Below are positions 55,351-63,994 of a stretch of 64,000 nucleotides of DNA, piece after piece; position 1 is the first letter of the stretch, and every line of letters starts with the position of its first letter. Both the position numbers and the translations under genes were made by a program. This DNA is from Candidatus Aquiluna sp. XM-24bin5 (GTDB lineage Bacteria; Actinomycetota; Actinomycetia; Actinomycetales; Microbacteriaceae). Below the pieces are notes generated by a model, which saw only the letters and a list, made by a program, of their open reading frames with translations, was not told where the DNA came from and searched no databases. Location of the stretch: NCBI GenBank assembly GCA_003149555.1, contig QCWE01000001.1:1-64000 (forward strand), in the 5' to 3' direction.

Positions 55351-55956
55351 GTGGACCTTGGAAACTGGCTGCTCTATGCAGCCGCTGCGCTTGGATTGTC
55401 TCTGACGCCTGGCCCCAACGGACTTTTGGCGCTGACCCATGGTGCGCTGTTTGGAGTTAGACGCACCACAGCCACCATTCTTGGCGGAACCACAGGTTTC
55501 TTGTTGGTTATCGCAATGTCCATGTTTGGCATTGGCGCACTCCTTGCCGCATCCACTTCGCTGCTGATAATCCTCAAGTGGCTGGGTGGCGCCTACCTGG
55601 TTTTTCTGGGAATCCAGGTTTGGCGCTCGCCAGCGCTTGCGGTGTCGAGGTCAGAGGTCGCGGCTGGAGCGGGCCGGCTGTACCGTGCTGGACTCCTGTC
55701 TGCGCTGAGTAACCCAAAGGGCATCTTGTTCTTTGTTGCTTTTTTGCCGCAGTTCATTGAGCCAGAAAGGTCTCTGTTGACGCAGTTTGTGATCATGGCC
55801 GCCACATTCTTGGTGATTGAGTTTTTCTACGAGTTGATTGTCTCGGCGCTCGCGGATCGAATCACGCCCTGGCTTGCGAGAGTAGGGAAAAACTTCAATC
55901 GCACATTTGGAGCGGTGTTTATGGCGATAGGGGTCTTGCTGCCGCTTCGCGGCTAG
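55351..55956 (+). CDS. LysE/RhtB-family amino-acid exporter
   Basis: 201 residues, six transmembrane helices. N-terminal SLTPGPNGLLALTHGALFGVRR and LSALSNPKGILFFVAFLPQF mark the RhtB branch of the LysE superfamily, which exports homoserine, threonine or related compounds. GTG start eight bases after the dehydrogenase. Stop in a CTAG tetramer shared with bcp. Confidence 0.88.
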   Translation: MDLGNWLLYAAAALGLSLTPGPNGLLALTHGALFGVRRTTATILGGTTGFLLVIAMSMFGIGALLAASTSLLIILKWLGGAYLVFLGIQVWRSPALAVSRSEVAAGAGRLYRAGLLSALSNPKGILFFVAFLPQFIEPERSLLTQFVIMAATFLVIEFFYELIVSALADRITPWLARVGKNFNRTFGAVFMAIGVLLPLRG

Positions 55957-56408
55957 AGGCCCAGCTTGCCTCTGAGGAACTCGATGTGACCCTTTGCCTT
56001 CACGTTTAGGAACGCGTGGGTCACGTTTCCATCCTCGACCACGAAGGTTGAGCGGATGGTCCCCATGTACTCCTTGCCATACATGCTCTTCTTGCCGTAG
56101 GCACCATAGGCAGTCTGAACCTCGTTGTCCGGGTCAGACAGGAGTTCAAAATTGAGGCCCTCTTTCTCCTGGAACTTCTTGAGCTTTGCAGGGGCATCGG
56201 GTGAGATGCCTAGCACCGTGTAGCCAGCGGACTTGAGGGAATTAATGTTGTCGCGGAAGTCACAGGCCTGAGTGGTGCAGCCTGGTGTTGAGGCTGCGGG
56301 GTAGAAGTAGACGATTACCTTGCCGGTTTGATCCGAGAGGGAAACCTGCTTCCCATCTTGATTTGACAGGGTGAACTGTGGTGCTTTTGATCCAATTTCA
56401 ACGCTCAT
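55953..56408 (-). CDS. bcp: Thioredoxin-dependent thiol peroxidase (Bcp)
   Basis: 151 residues. Active-site FYPAASTPGCTTQACDFRDN contains the peroxidatic Cys and the resolving Cys five residues later, the canonical atypical 2-Cys Bcp pattern; GISPDAPAKLKKFQEK and LLSDPDNEVQTAYGAYG follow. Detoxifies peroxides with thioredoxin. A 2-Cys counterpart to the peroxiredoxin at 51821-52315. Possibly co-transcribed with the tiny membrane gene 12 bases upstream. Confidence 0.93.
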   Translation of the reverse strand: MSVEIGSKAPQFTLSNQDGKQVSLSDQTGKVIVYFYPAASTPGCTTQACDFRDNINSLKSAGYTVLGISPDAPAKLKKFQEKEGLNFELLSDPDNEVQTAYGAYGKKSMYGKEYMGTIRSTFVVEDGNVTHAFLNVKAKGHIEFLRGKLGL

Positions 56409-56420
56409 GAAATTGCCAAT

Positions 56421-56588
56421 TCACTTTTTGTCTTCGGTATTCCTCTTGGTCTCGTCTTTGGGGGCAGCTTTGGTCACGTAGTAGAGCAGTGCAGCGATGC
56501 CGGCAATGGTGATTGGCCAGATCAAGAAATCAATTGGCTGACCCTGTGGGATTCTGTTGATGTTTTCAAAAAGTGCAATTGGTAGCAT
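56421..56588 (-). CDS. 55-residue single-pass membrane protein
   Basis: ATG 56588 to TGA 56421, uninterrupted. Residues about 20-40 form one hydrophobic helix (FLIWPITIAGIAALLYYV), followed by a highly charged tail (KDETKRNTEDKK). Same strand as bcp with a 12-base gap. Unknown function; small size leaves some doubt that it is expressed. Confidence 0.6.
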   Translation of the reverse strand: MLPIALFENINRIPQGQPIDFLIWPITIAGIAALLYYVTKAAPKDETKRNTEDKK

Positions 56589-56621
56589 CTTCAAAGACTA
56601 TCGCCGAGAAAGGCTGAATAA

Positions 56622-57224
56622 GTGCTTGCAATCGGCTCCGGGTTCGCTACGGGACTTTCCCTAATCGTCGCAATCGGAGCCCAGAACGCCTTTGTTCTAA
56701 GGCAGGGTCTAACCCGTCAGCATGTGCTCGCGGTCGTGTTGTTTTGTTCGATTTCGGATGCCCTTCTAATAGTCCTTGGGATGCTCGGGCTTGGCGTTGC
56801 CATACTCTCGCTTCCAGTGCTGCTCGAGGCCTTTCGCTTTGCGGGAGCCGCATACTTGGTTTATTTTGCGATCACCTCATTTCGCAGGGCACTGAGGCCG
56901 GAGGCTCTTCAAGCCAGCACCACCAAAGCAGGCTCGCTGGGAGCGGCGATTACTACCGCGGCGGCCCTGACATATCTCAACCCCCATGTCTACATAGACA
57001 CCGTGTTGCTCCTTGGCTCCATTGGTAATCAGTTTGGGGATGATCGCTGGCTCTTTGCGGCAGGGGCTGCTGCGGGATCGGTCATTTGGTTCTTCTCCCT
57101 TGGCTTTGGCGCAAAACTTCTATCTAGGTATGTGACGAAGCCGGCCTTCTGGAAGTACCTAGACATTTCAATTGGTTTTGTGATGCTGGGTATAGCAGTG
57201 TTGCTGGTGACTTACGACTTCTAG
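56622..57224 (+). CDS. LysE/ArgO-family basic amino-acid exporter
   Basis: 200 residues, six helices. IVAIGAQNAFVLRQGLTRQHV and YLNPHVYIDTVLLLGSIG are the LysE/ArgO signature (lysine or arginine export). GTG start at 56622 with no Shine-Dalgarno. It diverges from the small membrane gene and is followed 21 bases later by the aminotransferase-fold C-S lyase. Confidence 0.9.
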   Translation: MLAIGSGFATGLSLIVAIGAQNAFVLRQGLTRQHVLAVVLFCSISDALLIVLGMLGLGVAILSLPVLLEAFRFAGAAYLVYFAITSFRRALRPEALQASTTKAGSLGAAITTAAALTYLNPHVYIDTVLLLGSIGNQFGDDRWLFAAGAAAGSVIWFFSLGFGAKLLSRYVTKPAFWKYLDISIGFVMLGIAVLLVTYDF

Positions 57225-57245
57225 AAAAAAAGCGGGCATAATCAA

Positions 57246-58394
57246 ATGGTGAGTAACCCAGCAGACTCCTTTGGCAATTTTGCCGAGCGTTCTTCTTCTA
57301 AGTGGTTGAGATTTCCTCCTGATGTGCTTCCTATGCACGTCGCCGAAATGGATTTTGAGGTTGCTGAGCCAATTCGAAAGACCCTGGCTCGCATGGTCGA
57401 GTCCTCAGATCTTGGCTACCTTGGACCGCTCCCCGCACTTGCGGGAGCGTTTGAGTCTTTCGCAAGTTCCCGCTGGGGCTGGCAGGCAGATGGCAAACAG
57501 ATCAAGCTCGCAACCGATGTTGGGGTGGCAGCGGTTGAAATTCTCCGTGCCGTAACTGTTCCGGGGGATAAGGTCCTAATTAACTCTCCCGTCTATTCCG
57601 CTTTCTTCAAGTGGATCGAGGAGGTCGGCGCACATCCGGTAGATGCGCCATTGGTACTCGATAGTGGCACGTGGCGACTTGACCTTGGAGCAATCGAGAC
57701 GGCCTTCAAAGAAGGCACCAAGGTCTACCTGCTCTGTTCTCCTCAGAATCCGGTTGGCAGGGTTCACACCGCACAGGAGCTAACGGAGATAGCCAAGCTA
57801 GCCAAGCAGTATTCGGTGTTGGTAATTGCAGATGAGATTCACGCACCACTTAGCTGGGTTCCCTTTACCCCCTACCTCTCACTTGGACCGGAGGCCGAAG
57901 AGACGGGTGTGGTGATTACCTCCAGCTCTAAGGCATGGAATACCGCCGGCCTAAAGGCAGGCCTCCTCATTACTCAGTCCGATGCGGCAAGAAAACGGTT
58001 AGCAAGATTGCCTGAGGCGATGAATTGGCGAGCCTCCCTCCTCGGCGCGCATGCCATGGTCTCCGCATACAGCGAGGGCACCCCTTGGCTCGAAGACACG
58101 GTTTTGCAGATCCAGGAAAACTTAGAGCACCTCCAAAAAGAAGTAGCAACGATGCTTCCGAAAGCTCAGCTATTCAGCATGGAAGCTACCTATTTGGCAT
58201 GGATAGATCTTGGCGCCTACGGTGTCGAGAACTTGCAGGCAGAGATTCTGAACCAAGCCAGAGTGGGAGTTGTTTCAGGGAGCGATCACTCCCACCGAGG
58301 CGACTATGCCGGCTACATCAGGTTTAATTTCGCCACGAGCAAACCGCGAATCACGGAGGCCGTAAGAAGAATTGCGGGTCTGCTAGAAGGCTAG
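57246..58394 (+). CDS. MalY/PatB-type aminotransferase (probable cystathionine beta-lyase)
   Basis: PLP enzyme of fold type I, 382 residues. Traits: MHVAEMDFEVAEPIR near the N-terminus (MalY/PatB hallmark), LLCSPQNPVGRVHT, VIADEIHAPL, PLP Lys in SSSKAWNTAGLKAG. Members cleave C-S bonds of cystathionine and similar compounds to give homocysteine or sulfide; a few act as aminotransferases. Its 3' end overlaps metZ by 12 bases, on the opposite strand; both are linked to methionine synthesis. Confidence 0.87.
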   Translation: MVSNPADSFGNFAERSSSKWLRFPPDVLPMHVAEMDFEVAEPIRKTLARMVESSDLGYLGPLPALAGAFESFASSRWGWQADGKQIKLATDVGVAAVEILRAVTVPGDKVLINSPVYSAFFKWIEEVGAHPVDAPLVLDSGTWRLDLGAIETAFKEGTKVYLLCSPQNPVGRVHTAQELTEIAKLAKQYSVLVIADEIHAPLSWVPFTPYLSLGPEAEETGVVITSSSKAWNTAGLKAGLLITQSDAARKRLARLPEAMNWRASLLGAHAMVSAYSEGTPWLEDTVLQIQENLEHLQKEVATMLPKAQLFSMEATYLAWIDLGAYGVENLQAEILNQARVGVVSGSDHSHRGDYAGYIRFNFATSKPRITEAVRRIAGLLEG

Positions 58395-59594
58395 CTCTAA
58401 GTCGGTAATTAGATCCTCAGGGTGCTCGAGGCCAATAGATATTCGCACCACACCAGCAGTGATGCCCATTCGCTCCCTTATCTCTTCGCCGAGGCGATGG
58501 TGGGTTGTGCTTGCTGGGTGTGTGGCGAGGGACCTGGCATCACCAAGATTGTTTGAGATGTCAATCAGCTCTAGTCGGTTCAGGAAATCAAACGCGGCAC
58601 TCTTGCTGCCTAGATCTAGACAGATTGTCGAACCGCCCTGGGTCATCTGCTTCCGCGCAAGCTCACTCTGGGGGTGGGAGTCGAGAAACGGGTAACGAGT
58701 AGCCACTCCCTGCCCCTCAAGCTTTTCCGCAATCTGGTGAGCGGAGGAGCACATCTGAGAGACCCTCATTGGCAGGGTCTCGAGGGACTTCAAAAGCACC
58801 CAGGCATTGAAGGGACTCAGCGCAGGTCCGGTATGGCGAGCAAACGGCCTGAGGGTTCCTCGCATGAACTCACTGGAGCCGATAACGGCGCCTCCTAGCA
58901 CCCTGCCTTGCCCGTCGACGTGCTTGGTGAGGGAATACATGACAAGGTCAGCACCAAGCTCGAGTGGTCGCTGCGAAAGCGGTGAAGCCATGACGTTGTC
59001 GACGATCACGGTAGCCCCTGCCTCGTGCGCGAGCTCACTCACGAGTTTGATATCGACAATGTCCAACATGGGGTTACTTGGACTCTCGAGAAAGACCAGT
59101 TTGGCGCCAGGCTTTAGAGCACTGCGCCAGGCCTCCTCGGAGTTGTCTGGTGTGACAACGACCTCGATACCCCACCGGGGCAAGATCTCGTTGAGAACCA
59201 CGTAGCAGGAAGAAAACATGCCCGGTGATGAAACCACTCGGTCACCAGCAGTTAGGGCCGATGCAACAGCAGAGAACATTGCTGCCATTCCAGAGGCAAA
59301 TCCAATGGCAGCCTCCCCGCCTTCCATAATGGCAAGCCGATCCTCGAGCATCTTGACCGTAGGGTTTGAAAACCTGCTGTAGACGTGGTGCTCTTGCTGC
59401 TCGGCAAAGCTGGCCGCTGCAGCCTCAGCCGAGTCGTAGGTGAATCCGGAGTTTAGAAATAGTGCTTCCGAGGTTTCTTGGAAGCTTGTTCGGGTGAGCG
59501 CCCCCCTCACAGCCAGAGTCTCGGGCCGAAACTCACGCTTGCTCGGTTTCGCCTCGCCTCCTGTGTACCCCCAGGGCTTTTCTCTGCTTGTCAT
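58383..59594 (-). CDS. metZ: O-succinylhomoserine sulfhydrylase
   Basis: 403 residues, Cys/Met-metabolism PLP family. Seen: RPETLAVRGALTRTSFQETSEALF in parts, YSRFSNPTVKMLEDRLA, GFASGMAAM, and PLP Lys in YSLTKHVDGQGRVLGG. The N-terminal sequence and missing cystathionine gamma-synthase features favour MetZ, which makes homocysteine directly from sulfide. It cannot be fully separated from cystathionine gamma-synthase by eye. Confidence 0.87.
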   Translation of the reverse strand: MTSREKPWGYTGGEAKPSKREFRPETLAVRGALTRTSFQETSEALFLNSGFTYDSAEAAAASFAEQQEHHVYSRFSNPTVKMLEDRLAIMEGGEAAIGFASGMAAMFSAVASALTAGDRVVSSPGMFSSCYVVLNEILPRWGIEVVVTPDNSEEAWRSALKPGAKLVFLESPSNPMLDIVDIKLVSELAHEAGATVIVDNVMASPLSQRPLELGADLVMYSLTKHVDGQGRVLGGAVIGSSEFMRGTLRPFARHTGPALSPFNAWVLLKSLETLPMRVSQMCSSAHQIAEKLEGQGVATRYPFLDSHPQSELARKQMTQGGSTICLDLGSKSAAFDFLNRLELIDISNNLGDARSLATHPASTTHHRLGEEIRERMGITAGVVRISIGLEHPEDLITDLELAF

Positions 59595-59633
59595 TGGCTA
59601 AAAACATAGTGCCTCGGACCTAGGGTTGCCCTT

Positions 59634-60086
59634 ATGAGTCCTCAAGTCATTGATCTTGCGCATCGGCTGTTTGCTTTGCATGGGCTTGCAAACTACAGTT
59701 TCGGCTTTGATCGAGCGGTGCGGAGAGCCGGACAGTGTGACTTTCGAGCTCGGAGAATCACCATCAGCAAACACCTGGTGAAAAACTCCTCCTTGGATCA
59801 GATTGAACAGGTCATTCTCCACGAGATTGCCCACGCTCTTGTTGGTAAGGACGCCGGTCATTCAAAGGTATGGAGGGCCAAGGCCAAAGACATCGGCTAT
59901 CGCTTCGAAAAGGTTGACTGGCAGGCCATGGCCTCTGATGTGACTGGCTATTTGGGCCTCTGTCCGAGCGGTCACGAGCACTTTCGCATCAGAAAACCCA
60001 GTGGTCCGAGAAGCTGCAGAAAGTGCGCGGGGCGTTATGACCCGCGCTATCTGATCTCTTGGAGGCTAACTGGGCCCGATAAGTAG
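59634..60086 (+). CDS. SprT-like zinc metallopeptidase-family protein
   Basis: 150 residues. Catalytic-type zinc motif ILHEIAHALVGKDAGHSKVW (HExxH plus a third His), then a C-terminal zinc-ribbon-like part with CPSGHEHF and SCRKCAGRYDPR. Related eukaryotic Spartan proteases act on DNA-protein crosslinks; bacterial substrates are unknown. Its last 21 bases overlap the UbiA-family gene. Confidence 0.85.
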   Translation: MSPQVIDLAHRLFALHGLANYSFGFDRAVRRAGQCDFRARRITISKHLVKNSSLDQIEQVILHEIAHALVGKDAGHSKVWRAKAKDIGYRFEKVDWQAMASDVTGYLGLCPSGHEHFRIRKPSGPRSCRKCAGRYDPRYLISWRLTGPDK

Positions 60087-60926
60087 GGCCATAATCCAGG
60101 CGCCAGCGAGGAAGTTAAGCAAGAGAAACCGCCGCCAACCACGGTTTGCCTGCTCGCAGGTTTCATCCGTGATGCCAAGCTGCGGACCAACCACGACCAA
60201 ATAGGGCAGAGCCGCAAACGATGCTTGCCAAAAGCGATCTGGAAGAGCAAGCAACATGAGCCCAGCTACTAGATAAAGGGCAACTGCCAGCCGAACCGTA
60301 TTTCTTGCACCCAAGCTGGTTGCCACCGACGCAATTCCTGCCTCCCTGTCCGCCCGGATGTCCTGAACCGCCCCGAACGCATGAGAAGCACCACCCCATA
60401 GAAAAAAGGCAGCGGTTGCCAGAAGCAGGCTCGTACCAAGCTCAGCCCCCGCCAAGAGCAGGCCAAAGAGCATCGGCCCAACAAAGTGGGTAGAGCTAGT
60501 GATTGAATCCAGAAAAGGAACCTCTTTGAATCTGAGGCCCTTCACCGAATAAGCGATTACGGCAAAGATGGTGATTAGCAGCACCGCCAAGGCAGCGAGA
60601 TTCTCAAGGCTCACCCAAACCGCATAGGCAACAAAGGGAGCCGCAAGCCCAAAAGCCCACAGCAGAGTTTTGCGGTGAAGCTCGGGCGCTAAAAGCGCCC
60701 CTTCGATGCCGCCCTTGCGAGGATTGCGGAGGTCACTCTCATAATCAAATACGTCGTTTATCCCATACATCAAAAGGTTGTAGGGGATAAGAAAGAAAAG
60801 TGTGAGAACGATGAGCTCAACGCCAATTTCTCCGCCCGCAAAGAAATACGCTGCTGCGAAGGGAACGGCAGTGTTCACCCATGAGATTGGCCTAGATGAC
60901 CAAAACAGGCTCTTGAGTGCCGTCAT
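60066..60926 (-). CDS. crtEb: UbiA-family prenyltransferase, probable lycopene elongase
   Basis: 286 residues, about eight helices. Aspartate motifs NDVFDYESD and DIRADREAG bind the Mg-diphosphate of an isoprenyl donor. Its position at the end of a crt operon behind two half-size lycopene cyclases fits CrtEb, which adds C5 units to lycopene for C50 carotenoids. Start overlaps the preceding cyclase gene by four bases. Confidence 0.85.
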   Translation of the reverse strand: MTALKSLFWSSRPISWVNTAVPFAAAYFFAGGEIGVELIVLTLFFLIPYNLLMYGINDVFDYESDLRNPRKGGIEGALLAPELHRKTLLWAFGLAAPFVAYAVWVSLENLAALAVLLITIFAVIAYSVKGLRFKEVPFLDSITSSTHFVGPMLFGLLLAGAELGTSLLLATAAFFLWGGASHAFGAVQDIRADREAGIASVATSLGARNTVRLAVALYLVAGLMLLALPDRFWQASFAALPYLVVVGPQLGITDETCEQANRGWRRFLLLNFLAGAWIMALLIGPS

Positions 60927-61210
60927 AACTTGCTCCGTAAGAAATTAAACAAAGACGGCACAAGTACAAGCGCAACAAGGGTGTAGGCGAAGTCTTCTAT
61001 CGGAGCAAAGCCCAGGCGAATGCCGGAAATCTTCTCTGGGTCGTAGTCAACGATTCCGGTCCCGATGATGACATTGTCAAAAACCAAAGTCAGCGTCAGC
61101 ATCACAATTGCAGCCCCAATCAAGGGCTTTACGGGCAGCCACTTACGCATCAAAAGTGCGTAAATTGCAAATATCCCTAACACGATGGCGGTCAGCAGCA
61201 AATAGGTCAC
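60923..61210 (-). CDS. crtYf: Lycopene cyclase subunit (CrtYf/CrtYd-like)
   Basis: 95 residues, three helices, of the small actinobacterial heterodimeric lycopene cyclase family. The stretch DNVIIGTGIVDYDPEKISGIRLG is a recognisable hallmark of the C-terminal half. It needs its partner at 61207-61533 for activity. Overlaps both neighbours by four bases. Confidence 0.85.
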   Translation of the reverse strand: MTYLLLTAIVLGIFAIYALLMRKWLPVKPLIGAAIVMLTLTLVFDNVIIGTGIVDYDPEKISGIRLGFAPIEDFAYTLVALVLVPSLFNFLRSKL

Positions 61211-61533
61211 TTGGCAAACCTCCTGGCGAAGCCGAGGTAGACCAAGAGGGTGTTGTAGCTAAGCAGTATCAGAAAGAACAGTTCCTCCAAGGGCAGCTCT
61301 GGAGCCAAGAGCAACCCCGATAAGTGAGGGGCATCTCCGCGAAAGAAGATGCCAAGAGCAATGCCGACTAGATCCCACGCTAGAAACACCGCCACGGCCG
61401 TAGCTACCGAGAGGATGGTTGCCCTTGGGCTAACAAAAAGTGCGAGTTTGTGCCGACGATCAATTGCCCCCAGGCCCGCAATTGAAATTAGGAGCAGGGT
61501 TAGGTACACAAAAGGGACGAGCTCGGTCATCAC
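61207..61533 (-). CDS. crtYe: Lycopene cyclase subunit (CrtYe/CrtYc-like)
   Basis: 108 residues, three helices; ELVPFVYLTLLLISIAGLGAIDRR at the N-terminus and PLEELFFLILLSYNTLLVYLGFA at the C-terminus fit the partner subunit. In the C50 pathway the pair cyclises elongated lycopene (epsilon or gamma ends); in other actinobacteria the related pair makes beta rings. Sequence alone does not decide here. Confidence 0.85.
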   Translation of the reverse strand: MMTELVPFVYLTLLLISIAGLGAIDRRHKLALFVSPRATILSVATAVAVFLAWDLVGIALGIFFRGDAPHLSGLLLAPELPLEELFFLILLSYNTLLVYLGFARRFAK

Positions 61534-63107
61534 TGAAGACCCTTGAACGTCCTAACTGGCTTGAGCTCACCCTTGATGGGGCCGCTCGAACGGTCGTTTG
61601 TAAGGTGCTTGTAGACCAGCTCGGCTCCGATTAGACACATTGGCAATCCAATGCCGGGCAGTGTGTTTTGGCCGGCGTAGTAAAGGTTCTTCAGCTTCTT
61701 TGAAAAGTTCTTTGGCCTGAAAAACGCGCTTTGCATGAGCGTGTGTGCCATGCCTAACGCCGTCCCGCTCCAGGCGTTGAACTCATTCACAAAGTCATTT
61801 GGACCAACGGTCCGGCGAACAACGATCCGGTCCTTGAGGTCAGGGATCTCACACCACTGGGAAATCTGCTCAATGACCCTGTCCGCGGCAGCCTCAATGG
61901 CGGGGTCTCCCGTTCCTCCGATTCCCCCGGTCCCAATCGAAGGGTCAGCCGCTGTTGGCACCAGCACGAAGACATTCTCATGACCTTCAGGGGCAACAGA
62001 GCTGTCGGTCTTTGACGGCATGCAGATGTAAAGCGATGCCGGGTCTGGGACTTTGCGCTTACCGTCTGCTTTGTGGAATACCTCGGCGAAGTTTCCCTTC
62101 CAGTCGGAGGTGTAGAGCAGCGAGTGATGATCGAGCTGATCGATTTTTCCCCGTATGCCCAGGTAGAGAAGCAGTGCGGAGGGGCCAGGCACCTTTTTCT
62201 CCCACCAAGATTGCGGGTAAGTCTGGTGGCTCGGCTCCAGCAGTTTGGTTTCAACGTGCTGAAGGTCCGCGGTTGCCACCACGACGTCGGCAGAAATCTC
62301 CACCTCTCCAACCTTGACGCCAGTCGCCCTGCCACCATCGGTCAGGATCTGCGAAACCGGGGAAGAGGTGTGAATCTCGACACCTTCCTGCCTTGCCAAT
62401 CTTGCTATGGCCTCAATCACGGTGTGCATGCCACCGTTTGGATAGAAGACTCCCTGCTTCATATCGACATGGGTCATCAGGTGATACATGCTTGGGGTGT
62501 CATACGGGGAGGCTCCCAAAAAGACGGCAGGGAAGTTGAGCATCTTCTTTAGGCGCTCATCTTTCACGTACTTGCCAGAGAAGTCATAGAGCGAGGTGGT
62601 CAGAAGCTTTAGGAAACGGCCAAGTTTCTTGAGAACATCAGGGTGGAAGAAACTTCTCGGGTCTCGGAAGTTTGTGTATAGGAAGTGCTTGATTGAGAGG
62701 TCGTAGGCTTCCTCGGCGCTCGCCAGATATCTCTCGAGGGCTTTGCCTGCTCCAGGCTCCATCTCATCAAAAAGCTTTTTGATTTCATCGAGATCCTCGG
62801 GCATCTCAATGCGGTCACCAAGCCCTTCGTTGCGAGTCTGGTAGGCGGGTGTGAGCCGAACGAGATCCAACTCCTTGTCCGCTGTGGTGCCCATGAGTTT
62901 GAAGAACTGCTCGAAGGCATCGGGCATGAGATACCAGCTAGGTCCCATGTCAAAGCGGAAGCCATCCTTTTCCCAAAGGTATGCACGACCCCCAAGCGAG
63001 TCTCTAGATTCAAAGAGCTTCACATCCATCCCGGCCTTGGCGAGCAGTGCACTCGTGGCAAGTCCAGCTATACCGCCGCCGACTACAACCGCGGACTTTT
63101 TGCTCAT
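61530..63107 (-). CDS. crtI: Phytoene desaturase (lycopene-forming)
   Basis: 525 residues. FAD motif VVVGGGIAGLATSALLAKAG at the N-terminus, GGRAYLWEKDGFRFDMGPSW, and the C-terminal FAD signature YYAGQNTLPGIGLPMCLIGAEL in parts. Introduces four double bonds into phytoene to give lycopene. Start ATG 63107 overlaps the crtB stop (ATGA), with AGGAAA upstream. Confidence 0.93.
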   Translation of the reverse strand: MSKKSAVVVGGGIAGLATSALLAKAGMDVKLFESRDSLGGRAYLWEKDGFRFDMGPSWYLMPDAFEQFFKLMGTTADKELDLVRLTPAYQTRNEGLGDRIEMPEDLDEIKKLFDEMEPGAGKALERYLASAEEAYDLSIKHFLYTNFRDPRSFFHPDVLKKLGRFLKLLTTSLYDFSGKYVKDERLKKMLNFPAVFLGASPYDTPSMYHLMTHVDMKQGVFYPNGGMHTVIEAIARLARQEGVEIHTSSPVSQILTDGGRATGVKVGEVEISADVVVATADLQHVETKLLEPSHQTYPQSWWEKKVPGPSALLLYLGIRGKIDQLDHHSLLYTSDWKGNFAEVFHKADGKRKVPDPASLYICMPSKTDSSVAPEGHENVFVLVPTAADPSIGTGGIGGTGDPAIEAAADRVIEQISQWCEIPDLKDRIVVRRTVGPNDFVNEFNAWSGTALGMAHTLMQSAFFRPKNFSKKLKNLYYAGQNTLPGIGLPMCLIGAELVYKHLTNDRSSGPIKGELKPVRTFKGLQ

Positions 63108-63994
63108 GCTTTTCCTCCGACTGCTCGAGCCAACAGCACGAGCTTCCGGCTATTACCAACAGAGATGCGACGGGTTTTTAGTTCCGAAGCGGGTGTTTTC
63201 GAAATCTTTTGATTCAGCTCCTGGAACAGAAGTTGAGCTGCTGCCACTGCTCTTCGTGCGCCAAGGGGAAGCAGCGGCAGTGACTTTGAGCTGAGAGCAA
63301 GATCCGCCTCGATGTCAGCCACAAGTCTTTCCTTGGTTTTCTCGTCAAAATTTTCCACGCTGACTCCAGGAAAGTAGCTTCGTCCGAGACGGTCAAAGTC
63401 AGCAGCAAGATCTCTAAGGAAGTTGACCTTCTGGAAAGCTGCACCGAGAGCTCTAGCGCCACTTACCAGTGTCTTTTTTTCCTCTTTGGAGAAGTCCCTG
63501 CCATGGACAAAGACAGCAAGACACATCAAGCCAACAACCTCTGCCGAGCCATAGACATAGGTGTCGAAAGAGGCCTGATCATGCTGCTTCTCCGTCAGAT
63601 CCATGCGCATCGAAACGAAAAATGGCTCGACAATGTCTCGCTTGATGCCAACCAGTCTCGCCGTCTGGGCGAAGGCATGGAGAATCAGATTTGTGGAGTA
63701 GCCAAGCTCCATGGCTCTGTATGTCTCGTTTTCAAACTCGGTGAGCATCTGATTCGGGTCGACGCTGTTTTCTGCAACCTGTGCCTCGGCGGCGGAACCG
63801 TCAACGATTTCGTCTGCGACACGAACCATTGCGTAAATGTTCTCTACGTGACCACGAAATTGCTTAGCCAGGAGTCTTGTCGCCAGGCCAAATGAGGTCG
63901 AGTAGGAGTAGATGACCTCCTTAGCCGCTGCGTGTGAGGCACGGCTGTACAGGTCGAGACCAGTTGGCACCTTGGTGGTGTCTTGGGATTCCAC
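63104..63994 (-). CDS. crtB: Phytoene synthase (5' end may lie outside window)
   Basis: 296 residues as read. Condenses two GGPP to phytoene. Aspartate-rich motifs VRVADEIVDG and RDLAADFDRLGRSYFP, and YSYSTSFGLATRLL. A GTG start at 63994 is possible six bases from the window edge, but the frame stays open upstream, so the true start is uncertain. Order crtB-crtI-crtYe-crtYf-crtEb is that of actinobacterial C50 operons; crtE is expected next outside the window. Confidence 0.9.
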   Translation of the reverse strand: MESQDTTKVPTGLDLYSRASHAAAKEVIYSYSTSFGLATRLLAKQFRGHVENIYAMVRVADEIVDGSAAEAQVAENSVDPNQMLTEFENETYRAMELGYSTNLILHAFAQTARLVGIKRDIVEPFFVSMRMDLTEKQHDQASFDTYVYGSAEVVGLMCLAVFVHGRDFSKEEKKTLVSGARALGAAFQKVNFLRDLAADFDRLGRSYFPGVSVENFDEKTKERLVADIEADLALSSKSLPLLPLGARRAVAAAQLLFQELNQKISKTPASELKTRRISVGNSRKLVLLARAVGGKA

